A stretch of 8,334 nt of DNA, from positions 1-8,334 of the forward strand of contig CAAENA010000078.1 in the NCBI GenBank assembly GCA_900757205.1, in the 5' to 3' direction. This document shows positions 1-5,457 of the stretch, one piece after another. Origin of the DNA: an uncultured Collinsella sp. (GTDB taxonomy: Bacteria > Actinomycetota > Coriobacteriia > Coriobacteriales > Coriobacteriaceae). Positions within the stretch are counted from its first letter, which is position 1; each line of letters begins with the position of its first letter. The notes beneath the pieces are model-generated. The model searched no databases and was not told where the DNA came from. It saw nothing but the letters and a program-made list of their open reading frames with translations. Made by a program: the position numbers and the translations under genes.

Positions 1-91
1 GGACCTTCTCGTCGTGCCCTCCGCCGAGCTCTCCCGCGGCCGCGGCGGCCCGCGCTGCATGAGCATGCCCTTCTGGCGCGAGGACCTCTAA
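1..91 (+). CDS. arcA: Arginine deiminase, C-terminal end (partial)
   Basis: Only the last 29 codons are in the window; the reading frame begins at base 2 and ends at the TAA at 89-91. The tail contains ELSRGRGGPRCMSMP followed by FWREDL. This is the typical C-terminus of arginine deiminase, the guanidine-modifying enzyme that hydrolyses arginine to citrulline and ammonia in the cytoplasm. The cysteine in GGPRCMSMP (codon at 56-58) corresponds to the catalytic nucleophile of the family, so the active-site end looks intact. The start and most of the enzyme lie upstream of the window. The gene is followed 111 bases later by ornithine carbamoyltransferase on the same strand, the normal order of an arginine deiminase operon. 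The identification rests on a short but highly characteristic stretch. Confidence 0.9.
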   Translation, partial: DLLVVPSAELSRGRGGPRCMSMPFWREDL

Positions 92-103
92 GGTTTTCAG
101 TTT

Positions 104-152
104 CCGGTGCGGTCTCCCTACAACCGCACCGGTTTCGCCCGTCAAACGGGCG
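104..152 (+). other. Tandem intercistronic hairpins between arcA and arcB
   Basis: Two perfect inverted repeats lie back to back. The first has 10-bp arms at 104-113 and 123-132 with a 9-nt loop. The second has 7-bp arms at 136-142 and 146-152 with the loop CAA. Only three T follow the first stem and no T-run follows the second, so neither is a convincing intrinsic terminator. Hairpins between co-transcribed genes often act as mRNA processing or stability elements or cause partial termination. That role is inferred here. Confidence 0.6.
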
Positions 153-154
153 CT

Positions 155-168
155 ATTACGTAAGTAAT
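155..168. promoter_or_regulatory. Short dyad ATTAC-N4-GTAAT upstream of arcB, possible operator
   Basis: ATTAC (155-159) and GTAAT (164-168) are exact inverted pentamers separated by GTAA, 35 bases before the arcB start codon. Pentamers spaced by four bases are the geometry used by CRP/FNR-type regulators, and some arginine deiminase operons of Gram-positive bacteria are controlled by such proteins (ArcR). The bases themselves do not match a consensus I know, and no -10/-35 pair is evident nearby, so the operator role is a guess. Confidence 0.2.
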
Positions 169-202
169 CTAAGGAATTCATTTCTTCGAAAGGAAACGAA
201 CC

Positions 203-1198
203 ATGGGTGTTAACCTCTCCGGCCGTAGCTTCCTCAAGCTTCTCGACCTCACCACCGAGGAGATCGAGTACCTGCTCAAGCTCTCCAAGAACTTCAAGGA
301 CATGAAGCGCGCTGGCGTTCCGCACCGCTATCTCGAGGGCAAGAACATCGTCCTGCTCTTCCAGAAGACCTCCACTCGTACCCGCTGCGCCTTCGAGGTC
401 GGCGGCATGGATCTGGGCATGGGCGTCACCTACCTCGATCCGGGTTCGTCGCAGATGGGCAAGAAGGAGTCCATCGAGGACACCGCTCGCGTTCTCGGCC
501 GCATGTATGACGGCATCGAGTTCCGTGGTTTCGCTCAGGACGACGTCGAGGAGCTCTCCGCTAAGGCTGGCGTTCCCGTCTGGAACGGCCTGACCACCGA
601 GTGGCACCCCACCCAGATGCTCGCCGACATCCTGACCGTCCAGGAGAACTTCAACTACGACATCAAGGGCAAGACCCTCGTCTTCATGGGCGACTGCAAG
701 AACAACGTCGCTCGCTCCCTCATGGTTGTCTGCTCCAAGCTCGGCATGAACTTCGTGGCCTGCGGCCCCGAGGAGTGCATGCCCGCTGACGACGTCATCG
801 AGGCCTGCAAGCCCATCGCCGAGGCCAACGGCTGCACCATCAAGCTGACCACCGACGTCAAGGACGGCGTCACCGGTGCCGACGTTCTCTACACCGACGT
901 GTGGGTCTCCATGGGCGAGCCCGACGAGGTCTGGGCCGAGCGCATCGCTCAGCTCACTCCGTATCGCGTTACCTCCGAGGTCATGGCTATGGCCAACCCG
1001 GGTGCCATCTTCCTGCACTGCCTGCCCAGCTTCCACGACACCAACACCACGATTGGCGCCGAGAAGTGCGAGCAGTTCGGCATCACCGAGCAGGAGGTCA
1101 CCGACGAGGTCTTCGAGAGCCCCGCTTCCAAGGTCTTCGACGAGGCCGAGAACCGCATGCACACCATCAAGGCTGTCATGTACGCTACGCTCAAGTAA
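203..1198 (+). CDS. arcB: Ornithine carbamoyltransferase, probably catabolic (ArcB/ArgF family)
   Basis: This 331-residue cytoplasmic enzyme interconverts citrulline plus phosphate and ornithine plus carbamoyl phosphate. The length is typical of the family. The carbamoyl-phosphate loop STRTR is at 57-61 and HPTQ at 135-138. Ornithine-binding elements follow: GDCKNNVARS near 163-172 and DVWVSMGE at 232-239. The HCLP motif with its cysteine is at 272-275, and ENRMHTIKAVM closes the protein. No key residue is missing. The ATG at 203 is preceded by AAAGGAAA, with AGGA eight bases upstream, and the family N-terminus begins here. It lies directly downstream of arcA and upstream of a YfcC-type carrier, so I infer the arginine-degrading direction. 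The sequence alone does not separate catabolic ArcB from biosynthetic ArgF. Codon choice is strongly biased to C/G-ending codons, suggesting high expression. Transcription probably comes from a promoter upstream of the window. Confidence 0.96.
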   Translation: MGVNLSGRSFLKLLDLTTEEIEYLLKLSKNFKDMKRAGVPHRYLEGKNIVLLFQKTSTRTRCAFEVGGMDLGMGVTYLDPGSSQMGKKESIEDTARVLGRMYDGIEFRGFAQDDVEELSAKAGVPVWNGLTTEWHPTQMLADILTVQENFNYDIKGKTLVFMGDCKNNVARSLMVVCSKLGMNFVACGPEECMPADDVIEACKPIAEANGCTIKLTTDVKDGVTGADVLYTDVWVSMGEPDEVWAERIAQLTPYRVTSEVMAMANPGAIFLHCLPSFHDTNTTIGAEKCEQFGITEQEVTDEVFESPASKVFDEAENRMHTIKAVMYATLK

Positions 1199-1213
1199 GA
1201 GCATCTAGCATCT

Positions 1214-1250
1214 CGCTCGGGGTGCATTGCTGCGCACCCCGAGCGCTTTT
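1214..1250 (+). terminator. Intrinsic terminator after arcB
   Basis: A perfect 12-bp GC-rich stem (arms 1214-1225 and 1234-1245, 8-nt loop) is followed by GC and four T. It sits 15 bases past the arcB stop and about 95 bases before the carrier gene. It should stop, or at least reduce, transcription from arcB into the carrier, giving either differential expression or a need for a separate promoter. Confidence 0.85.
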
Positions 1251-1261
1251 GTCTGGTAAAA

Positions 1262-1312
1262 ATCTCGCACTGAGCGACATGCACGGCACGGAAGAGCCGC
1301 TTAGGGCGAGAT
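1262..1312 (+). promoter_or_regulatory. Structured leader hairpin upstream of the carrier gene
   Basis: ATCTCGC at 1262-1268 pairs perfectly with GCGAGAT at 1306-1312. After one mismatched pair, 1270-1276 pairs with 1298-1304 (seven pairs, one G-U). The result is a stem of about 14 bp closed by a 21-nt apical region. There is no T-run after it. The ribosome-binding site of the carrier gene begins 17 bases downstream. It could stabilise the downstream message or form part of a leader. I see no convincing promoter in this gap. Confidence 0.45.
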
Positions 1313-1345
1313 CAGTAAATGATTTATGAAGGGGGGATGAGAACT

Positions 1346-2824
1346 ATGACTGAGACCGCTAAGAAAAAGCGCGGTATGCCTTCATCGTTCACCATTCTTC
1401 TTGCTCTGCTGGCAATCGTCGCGGTTGTTACCGTTATCGTCTCCGGTACGTCCGGTGGCGCGGTTACCGCTGCCCGCCTGAGCGATTTCTGCACCGCCCC
1501 GGTCAAGGGCTTCGCTGACGCTCTGCCCGTCTGCCTCTTCGTTATGATCCTCGGCGGCTTCCTCGGCATGATGACCGAGACCGGCGCCCTGGACAACGGC
1601 ATTGCTGTTCTGGTGCAGAAGCTTAAGGGCAATGAGATCATGCTCATTCCCGTGCTGATGTTCATCTTCTCCCTCGGTGGTACCACCTATGGTATGTGCG
1701 AGGAGACCGTTCCCTTCTACGCCCTGCTCGCCGCCACCATGATGGCTGCTGGCTTCGACCCCATGGTCGGCGCTGCCACCGTCCTGCTCGGCGCTGGCTG
1801 CGGCTGCCTCGGCTCCACGGTTAACCCGTTTGCCGTCGGTGCTGCCGTTGACGCTCTGACTGGCGTTGGCATTGAGGTCAACCAGTCCATCATCATCGGC
1901 CTCGGTGCCGTCCTGTGGATTGTTACCACTGTTATGTCCATCCTCTTCGTCATGAGCTATGCCAAGAAGGTCAAGGCTGACAAGGGTTCCACCATCCTTT
2001 CGATGCAGGAGCTCAAGGACGCCGAAGAGGCTCACGGCAAGGCTGCTTCCGAGGTTCACAAGGAGGTCAAGCTCACCGGTCGTCAGAAGGGTGTTCTGAT
2101 CGCCTTTGCCTTCACCTTCGTCGTCATGATCGTCGGCTTCATCCCGCTGGCCGACCTTAACGAGGGCGTCGCCAACTTCTTCGATGCTGGCGCTGTCTAT
2201 GACGCCGACGGTAACGCCATCGTTCAGGGCTGGTCTGCCCTGATCACCGGCCTGCCCATTGGTCAGTGGTACTTCGACGAGGCTTCCACCTGGTTCTTCC
2301 TCATGGCTGTCCTGATCGGTATTATCGGCGGCCTGTCCGAGAAGCAGATCGTCAACACCTTCATCACCGGCGCTGCCGACATGATGTCCGTTGTCCTCGT
2401 CATCGCCCTCGCCCGTGGTATCTCCGTCCTCATGGCTAGCACCGGCCTCGACGTCTACGTCCTCGACGCTGCCGCCAATGCTCTGGCTGGCCTGTCCGGC
2501 GTGATCTTCGCTCCCATGAGCTTCCTGGTCTACTTCGGCCTGTCCTTCCTGATCCCCTCGACCTCCGGTATGGCTACTGTCTCCATGCCCATCATGGGAC
2601 CGCTGGCTGTTAAGCTCGGCTTCTCGCCCGAGGTCATGGTCATGATCTTCTCCGCCGCCATCGGCGTCGTGAACCTGTTCACCCCGACCTCCGGCGCCAT
2701 CATGGGCGGTCTTGCTCTGGCCAAGATCGAGTGGACGACCTGGCTCAAGTTTGCTCTTAAGCTCATCGTCGCTCTCTCCGTCGTCTGCGCCATCATCCTG
2801 ACCGTCGCTTGCGTGATGCTCTAA
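1346..2824 (+). CDS. arcD: YfcC/DcuC-family membrane carrier, probable arginine/ornithine antiporter
   Basis: This 492-residue integral membrane protein has about a dozen hydrophobic segments. They include roughly 14-33, 58-80, 97-116, 121-168 (probably two helices), 182-206, 248-268, 314-330, 343-363, 384-425, 429-450 and 466-490. A charged soluble loop spans about 207-246. The blocks GGFLGMMTETGALD (70-83) and GGTTYGMCEETVPFY (111-125), and the late FTPTSG (445-450), are typical of the YfcC/C4-dicarboxylate anaerobic carrier family. Members sit in arginine deiminase operons of streptococci as the arginine/ornithine exchanger ArcD. They are unrelated to the APC-type ArcD of Pseudomonas. Substrate is inferred from the neighbouring arcA and arcB; another basic amino acid or a peptide remains possible. 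Of three in-frame ATGs (1319, 1337, 1346), I chose 1346 because AAGGGGGG ends nine bases before it. The first two overlap or precede that site. Codon bias matches arcB. Confidence 0.85.
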   Translation: MTETAKKKRGMPSSFTILLALLAIVAVVTVIVSGTSGGAVTAARLSDFCTAPVKGFADALPVCLFVMILGGFLGMMTETGALDNGIAVLVQKLKGNEIMLIPVLMFIFSLGGTTYGMCEETVPFYALLAATMMAAGFDPMVGAATVLLGAGCGCLGSTVNPFAVGAAVDALTGVGIEVNQSIIIGLGAVLWIVTTVMSILFVMSYAKKVKADKGSTILSMQELKDAEEAHGKAASEVHKEVKLTGRQKGVLIAFAFTFVVMIVGFIPLADLNEGVANFFDAGAVYDADGNAIVQGWSALITGLPIGQWYFDEASTWFFLMAVLIGIIGGLSEKQIVNTFITGAADMMSVVLVIALARGISVLMASTGLDVYVLDAAANALAGLSGVIFAPMSFLVYFGLSFLIPSTSGMATVSMPIMGPLAVKLGFSPEVMVMIFSAAIGVVNLFTPTSGAIMGGLALAKIEWTTWLKFALKLIVALSVVCAIILTVACVML

Positions 2825-2910
2825 GTACCCCTTGGGTACCCCACGGAAACCATGACGATCCTGTAAAGGATCACCTGGTCATCGTCTGTCCGGTGGGGTA
2901 ACCCCACCGG
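2825..2910 (+). other. Three-hairpin 3' region of the carrier transcript
   Basis: Immediately after the stop codon comes GTACCC-CTT-GGGTAC (2825-2839). Next is GATCC/GGATC (2857-2861 with 2868-2872), which can be enclosed by ATGAC/GTCAT (2852-2856 with 2878-2882). Then comes a perfect 9-bp stem with loop TAA (arms 2890-2898 and 2902-2910). Bases 2837-2846 can also pair with 2890-2900, a competing fold of ten pairs with one bulge. None is followed by a T-run; the terminator proper lies just downstream. A role in 3'-end protection is inferred. Confidence 0.5.
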
Positions 2911-2926
2911 TAGACTCCTACCTTTA

Positions 2927-2965
2927 GCCTCCTCCCGTTCCGTGCGCGGGAGGGGGCGCTTTTTT
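2927..2965 (+). terminator. Intrinsic terminator of the carrier gene
   Basis: An 11-bp GC-rich stem with one G-U pair (arms 2927-2937 and 2947-2957, 9-nt loop) is followed by GC and six T (2960-2965). This is a classic rho-independent terminator, about 100 bases past the stop codon, and it ends the arginine module. Confidence 0.9.
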
Positions 2966-2993
2966 GTTCCGCGGTTTTACCAAACCGCGGAAC
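2966..2993. repeat. 28-nt perfect palindrome abutting the terminator
   Basis: Arms of 12 bp (2966-2977 and 2982-2993) are exact reverse complements around the four-base centre TACC. The first base follows the terminator T-run directly. No T-run follows on either strand, so it does not look like a second terminator. It may be an extragenic palindromic element or a protein-binding site. Confidence 0.6.
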
Positions 2994-3006
2994 CGGTCGA
3001 CGCTGC

Positions 3007-3104
3007 GCGCCCGCCAGAGCGGCAATCTGACGTTCAATCGTCGGGCATGGCCAAAAGGCCTATGCCCTCCTCTTTCACGTCACCTTGCTCGCTCTGGCGG
3101 GCGC
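3007..3104. repeat. 98-nt nested intergenic palindrome
   Basis: The outer arms are perfect over 15 bp (3007-3021 with 3090-3104). Inside, GCAA pairs with TTGC (3022-3025 with 3085-3088) and TGACGT with ACGTCA (3028-3033 with 3077-3082). GGGCAT then pairs with ATGCCC (3043-3048 with 3062-3067) and GGCC with GGCC (3049-3052 with 3057-3060), closed by an AAAA loop. That gives 35 base pairs in nested order with small bulges and one larger internal loop. No T-run, ORF or terminal target duplication was found. It resembles a REP/MITE-like extragenic element or a folded RNA; I cannot tell which. Confidence 0.6.
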
Positions 3105-3180
3105 TCGCTGACTTATGCTCCACCTGCGATGTTTCCATTATTGATGCAAAGGGGTCAGGTTAGCTTGTACCAAAAAGGGG

Positions 3181-3249
3181 AAGTTGCGGTGGAATAGCTC
3201 CTGTTTGTGTGTCCTGAGGGACTAAGCGGGAACTATTCCACCGCAACTT
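3181..3249. repeat. 69-nt hairpin with 17-bp perfect arms
   Basis: Bases 3181-3197 are the exact reverse complement of 3233-3249. The interior also pairs: 3199-3206 with 3224-3231 (eight pairs, two of them G-U), and GTCC with GGAC (3211-3214 with 3219-3222). Almost the whole 69 bases can therefore form one hairpin. On the + strand no T-run follows. On the - strand the stem is followed by CCCC and five T, but no - strand gene precedes it. It is best seen as an extragenic repeat element; the TATAAT box of the next gene is 63 bases downstream. Confidence 0.6.
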
Positions 3250-3311
3250 ATCGAGCGCGTGTTTGGTTGGTGCCTGTTGATGGCCTGGGCATCGGGGAGG
3301 GTCTGCTCCGT

Positions 3312-3317
3312 TATAAT
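3312..3317 (+). promoter_or_regulatory. Candidate -10 box of the DUF1846 gene
   Basis: A perfect TATAAT lies 39 bases before the chosen start codon and would give a 5' leader of about 33 nt. No good -35 hexamer is present at 16-18 bases; a TTGATG at 3277-3282 is too far away (29-base spacer). The promoter may therefore depend on the -10 box or on an activator. Confidence 0.5.
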
Positions 3318-3356
3318 CGCCTAGAACATTAAATGGAAACGGGACGGGAGCCATAC

Positions 3357-4838
3357 ATGCGCCAGGGTTTCGACAACGCGAAGTATATCGAGCTGCAGGC
3401 TGCTCACATTAAGGAGCGCATCTCGCAGTTTGGTGGCAAGCTCTATTTGGAGTTTGGCGGTAAGCTGTTCGATGACTATCATGCGAGCCGAGTGCTGCCG
3501 GGTTTTGAACCGGACAGCAAGTTCCGCATGCTCAAGAGCATCGCCGACGATGTCGAGGTTATCATCGCGATCAACGCGAACCACATCGAGAAAAACAAGG
3601 CTCGTGGTGACCTTGGCATTACCTATGACGAGGATGTGCTGCGCCTGGTTGACCTGTTCCGCGGCAACGGCTTTGCCGTCGCGGCTGTGGTTATCACCCA
3701 GTACGCCGGCCAGCCTGCTGCCGATGTGTTCCGCAACCGCTTGAACGCGCTCGGTATTCCCGCCAAGCTGCACTATCCCATCGAGGGGTATCCGCACGAT
3801 GTCGATCTGATCGTGTCCGACGATGGCTACGGCAAGAACGAGTTTGTCGAGACCACGCGTCCGCTCGTTGTCGTGACGGCACCCGGCCCCGGCTCGGGCA
3901 AGCTCGCCACTTGCCTCTCGCAGCTGTATCACGAGCATAAGCACGGTACCGCCGCCGGCTATGCCAAGTTTGAGACCTTCCCGGTCTGGAATCTTCCTCT
4001 GACGCATCCGGTCAATATTGCCTACGAGGCCGCCACGGCTGACCTCGACGACGCCAATATCATCGATTCGTTCCACCTTGAGGCCTACAACAAGACTACG
4101 GTCAACTACAACCGCGACGTCGAGGCCTTCCCGGTAGTCCGTGCCCTGATGGAAAAGATCCTGGGCAAGAGCCCCTACCAGAGCCCTACGGACATGGGCG
4201 TCAATATGGTCGGCTTTGCCATCACCGATGACGATGCCTGCCGCGACGCTTCCAAGATGGAGATCGTCCGCCGCTACTTTACCGCGGTCGAAAATGTGCG
4301 CCGTACCGGCGTGGGCGATGAGCAAGTCGACCGTCTCAAGATTATTATGAAGAAAGCCGGCATCGATAAGAACTACTCACCGGCGCGCTCGGCGGCCCTC
4401 ACCAGGGAGCAGCTGACGGGTGGTCCCGTGGGTGCCATGGTCATGCCCGATGGCTCCGTGGTGACCGGTAAGACCTCCACGCGCCTGGGCGCCGCAAGTT
4501 CGCTCATTATGAACGCCCTCAAGCATGTCTCGGGCGTCGACCTTGAGCTCGAGGTCATTAGCGATGAGGCGATCGAGCCCATCAGCAAGCTCAAGACGCA
4601 TTTCCTGGGCAGCAAAAACCCGCGCCTCCACACCGACGAGACGCTTATGGCGCTGTCGATCACCTCGGCCACGAGTGAGACGGCCGCTCGCGTCCTTTCG
4701 GGCCTGGAGCAGCTGCGCGGTTGCGATGCCTTCTTTAGCGTGATTATCTCGCCGACGGACGAGACGGTACTGCGCAAACTGGGTATCAACGTGTGCTGCG
4801 AGCCCAAGTTTGAGCGCCGCGGTTTCTTCCATCGCTAA
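3357..4838 (+). CDS. DUF1846 (UPF0371) family protein of unknown function
   Basis: This 493-residue soluble protein begins MRQGFDNAKYIELQAAHIKERI, the characteristic opening of the DUF1846 family, and has about the family's usual length. Function is not established. At 175-183 it has APGPGSGKL inside VVVTAPGPGSGK, a glycine-rich loop resembling a Walker A motif, which suggests nucleotide or phosphate binding. A second glycine-rich segment, LTGGPVGAMVMPDGSVVTGKTS, spans about 353-374. No signal peptide or membrane segment is seen. An earlier in-frame ATG at 3333 exists. I chose 3357 because GGGAG ends six bases before it and the family N-terminus starts there. The gene stands alone, with a TATAAT box upstream and an intrinsic terminator downstream, so context gives no pathway. 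Family call is confident; any enzymatic role is unknown. Confidence 0.9.
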   Translation: MRQGFDNAKYIELQAAHIKERISQFGGKLYLEFGGKLFDDYHASRVLPGFEPDSKFRMLKSIADDVEVIIAINANHIEKNKARGDLGITYDEDVLRLVDLFRGNGFAVAAVVITQYAGQPAADVFRNRLNALGIPAKLHYPIEGYPHDVDLIVSDDGYGKNEFVETTRPLVVVTAPGPGSGKLATCLSQLYHEHKHGTAAGYAKFETFPVWNLPLTHPVNIAYEAATADLDDANIIDSFHLEAYNKTTVNYNRDVEAFPVVRALMEKILGKSPYQSPTDMGVNMVGFAITDDDACRDASKMEIVRRYFTAVENVRRTGVGDEQVDRLKIIMKKAGIDKNYSPARSAALTREQLTGGPVGAMVMPDGSVVTGKTSTRLGAASSLIMNALKHVSGVDLELEVISDEAIEPISKLKTHFLGSKNPRLHTDETLMALSITSATSETAARVLSGLEQLRGCDAFFSVIISPTDETVLRKLGINVCCEPKFERRGFFHR

Positions 4839-4872
4839 GTTTGAAGCACCGCGGTAATTGCATTGCATTTTG

Positions 4873-4905
4873 GCCGTATCGGGTTAGCGCCCGGTACGGC
4901 TTTTT
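4873..4905 (+). terminator. Intrinsic terminator of the DUF1846 gene
   Basis: An 11-bp stem with one G-U pair (arms 4873-4883 and 4890-4900, loop TTAGCG) is followed directly by five T (4901-4905). It lies 34 bases past the stop codon. Confidence 0.9.
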
Positions 4906-4971
4906 GATCAATAAAGCGTCTATTTCGGCGAAAAATAGCTGTTTACCTGCCTAGAAACAATTTGAGCGGTA

Positions 4972-4977
4972 TACAAT
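4972..4977 (+). promoter_or_regulatory. Candidate -10 box of the winged-helix gene
   Basis: TACAAT within GGTATACAATAACC is the best -10-like element between the preceding terminator and the next gene, in a locally AT-rich stretch. No clear -35 hexamer sits at the normal distance; TTTACC at 4942-4947 is about 24 bases away. If used, it gives a leader of about 110 nt. Confidence 0.4.
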
Positions 4978-4991
4978 AACCGTAACTGTTT

Positions 4992-5061
4992 CATCCTTAG
5001 CGGGATGCCGCATGATGGATATTACCTGCCATCGTGAGGTGTGTCGGTCGCGCACGGCGCG
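4992..5061 (+). promoter_or_regulatory. Structured 5' leader with three hairpins
   Basis: Three hairpins follow the candidate promoter. CATCC/GGATG pairs 4992-4996 with 5003-5007. CATGATGG/CCATCGTG pairs 5011-5018 with 5029-5036 (eight pairs, one G-U, 10-nt loop). CGCGC/GCGCG pairs 5049-5053 with 5057-5061. None has a T-run, and the ribosome-binding site follows at 5083-5089. I do not recognise a known riboswitch class. The long leader suggests post-transcriptional control or an unrecognised RNA element. Confidence 0.35.
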
Positions 5062-5094
5062 TTAGATGCTCGTGCTCGGTTTGAGGAGGCTGCT

Positions 5095-5433
5095 ATGGCG
5101 GGCAAGGGTCGTGCGAGTGTCAACGATATGAAGCGTGTCGAGGTGCTGGTGTTGATGGAGATCGACCAGCAAACCGAAGACAATGGCGGGCCGTATGGTT
5201 TCTCGCGCAAAACGCTTGCCGAGCGCGTGGGGGTTTCGCCGTATCGTGCCCGCGCGGCAATCGATCGCTTGGATTCCGAAGGCATGATTGATGTCGTCTC
5301 GCGTTATAGCGACGACGGCGGTCAGCTTGCAAATGGCATTTGCCTCACCGAACGTGGCGAGTGGTATCTTGAGGGCGTCCGTACCGGCATGCTCGTTCAA
5401 GAAATGCTTGAGGACGAGGTTGCTGATCGATAG
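5095..5433 (+). CDS. Small winged-helix-like DNA-binding protein, uncharacterised
   Basis: This 112-residue protein carries a helix-turn-helix-like block at about 36-66: FSRKTLAERVGVSPYRARAA followed by IDRLDSEGMIDV. It resembles the winged-helix region of MarR/GntR-type regulators. A putative wing with DDGGQLANG (73-81) follows, then a tail ending in acidic EDEVAD. The N-terminus is basic (MAGKGRASVNDMKR). There is no effector domain or membrane segment, so it may act as a small stand-alone regulator. I do not recognise a named family. The ATG at 5095 has GAGGAGG five bases upstream. A GTG at 5041 is in frame, but its GAGG is only one base away, so I rejected it. It has its own candidate promoter, a structured leader and its own terminator, and lies just upstream of pyrG. 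Regulation of pyrG or of itself is only a possibility suggested by position. Confidence 0.8.
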   Translation: MAGKGRASVNDMKRVEVLVLMEIDQQTEDNGGPYGFSRKTLAERVGVSPYRARAAIDRLDSEGMIDVVSRYSDDGGQLANGICLTERGEWYLEGVRTGMLVQEMLEDEVADR

Positions 5434-5457
5434 CAGCATGTAACCCTTGCCATAGCG

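Larger units (their letters stand above)
2825..3356. other. 532-base gene-free region rich in palindromes
   Basis: No convincing coding sequence lies here. Short open frames of 64-77 codons at 2942-3197 (+) and 3160-3354 (-) have no ribosome-binding site and run through the palindromes. In order, the stretch holds three small hairpins, an intrinsic terminator (2927-2965), a 28-nt perfect palindrome (2966-2993), a 98-nt nested palindrome (3007-3104), a 69-nt hairpin (3181-3249) and a TATAAT box (3312-3317). The segment 3113-3180 shows only AAAGGGG twice (3149-3154 region and 3174-3180), and 3250-3305 shows nothing I can name. Confidence 0.7.

Noticed and set aside
173..180. GAATTCA resembling an ArgR (ARG box) half-site before arcB
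   Set aside because: Only one half-site is visible, with no partner at the expected spacing, so it is not distinguishable from chance.
2966..2993. Possible dif site for XerC/XerD, because it is 28 nt and xerD is nearby
   Set aside because: dif has two 11-bp imperfect arms with a 6-bp AT-rich centre; this is a perfect GC-rich palindrome with a 4-base centre and lacks dif-like TTAT/ATAA arm ends.
2942..3197. Two overlapping small + strand frames of 73 and 77 codons
   Set aside because: They read through the terminator stem and the large palindromes, have no ribosome-binding site and show no protein-like pattern.
3181..3249. Terminator reading on the - strand (stem followed by CCCC and five T)
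   Set aside because: No - strand gene lies to its right that would need ending there, and the T-run is displaced four bases from the stem.
3321..4325. Long open frame on the - strand (334 codons) opposite the DUF1846 gene
   Set aside because: It mirrors the GC-rich codon pattern of a clear + strand family protein, has no recognisable domain and runs across the DUF1846 start and promoter region.
5041..5094. GTG start giving 18 extra residues on the winged-helix protein
   Set aside because: Its GAGG is only one base from the GTG, whereas ATG 5095 has GAGGAGG at proper spacing; the segment also contains a leader hairpin.
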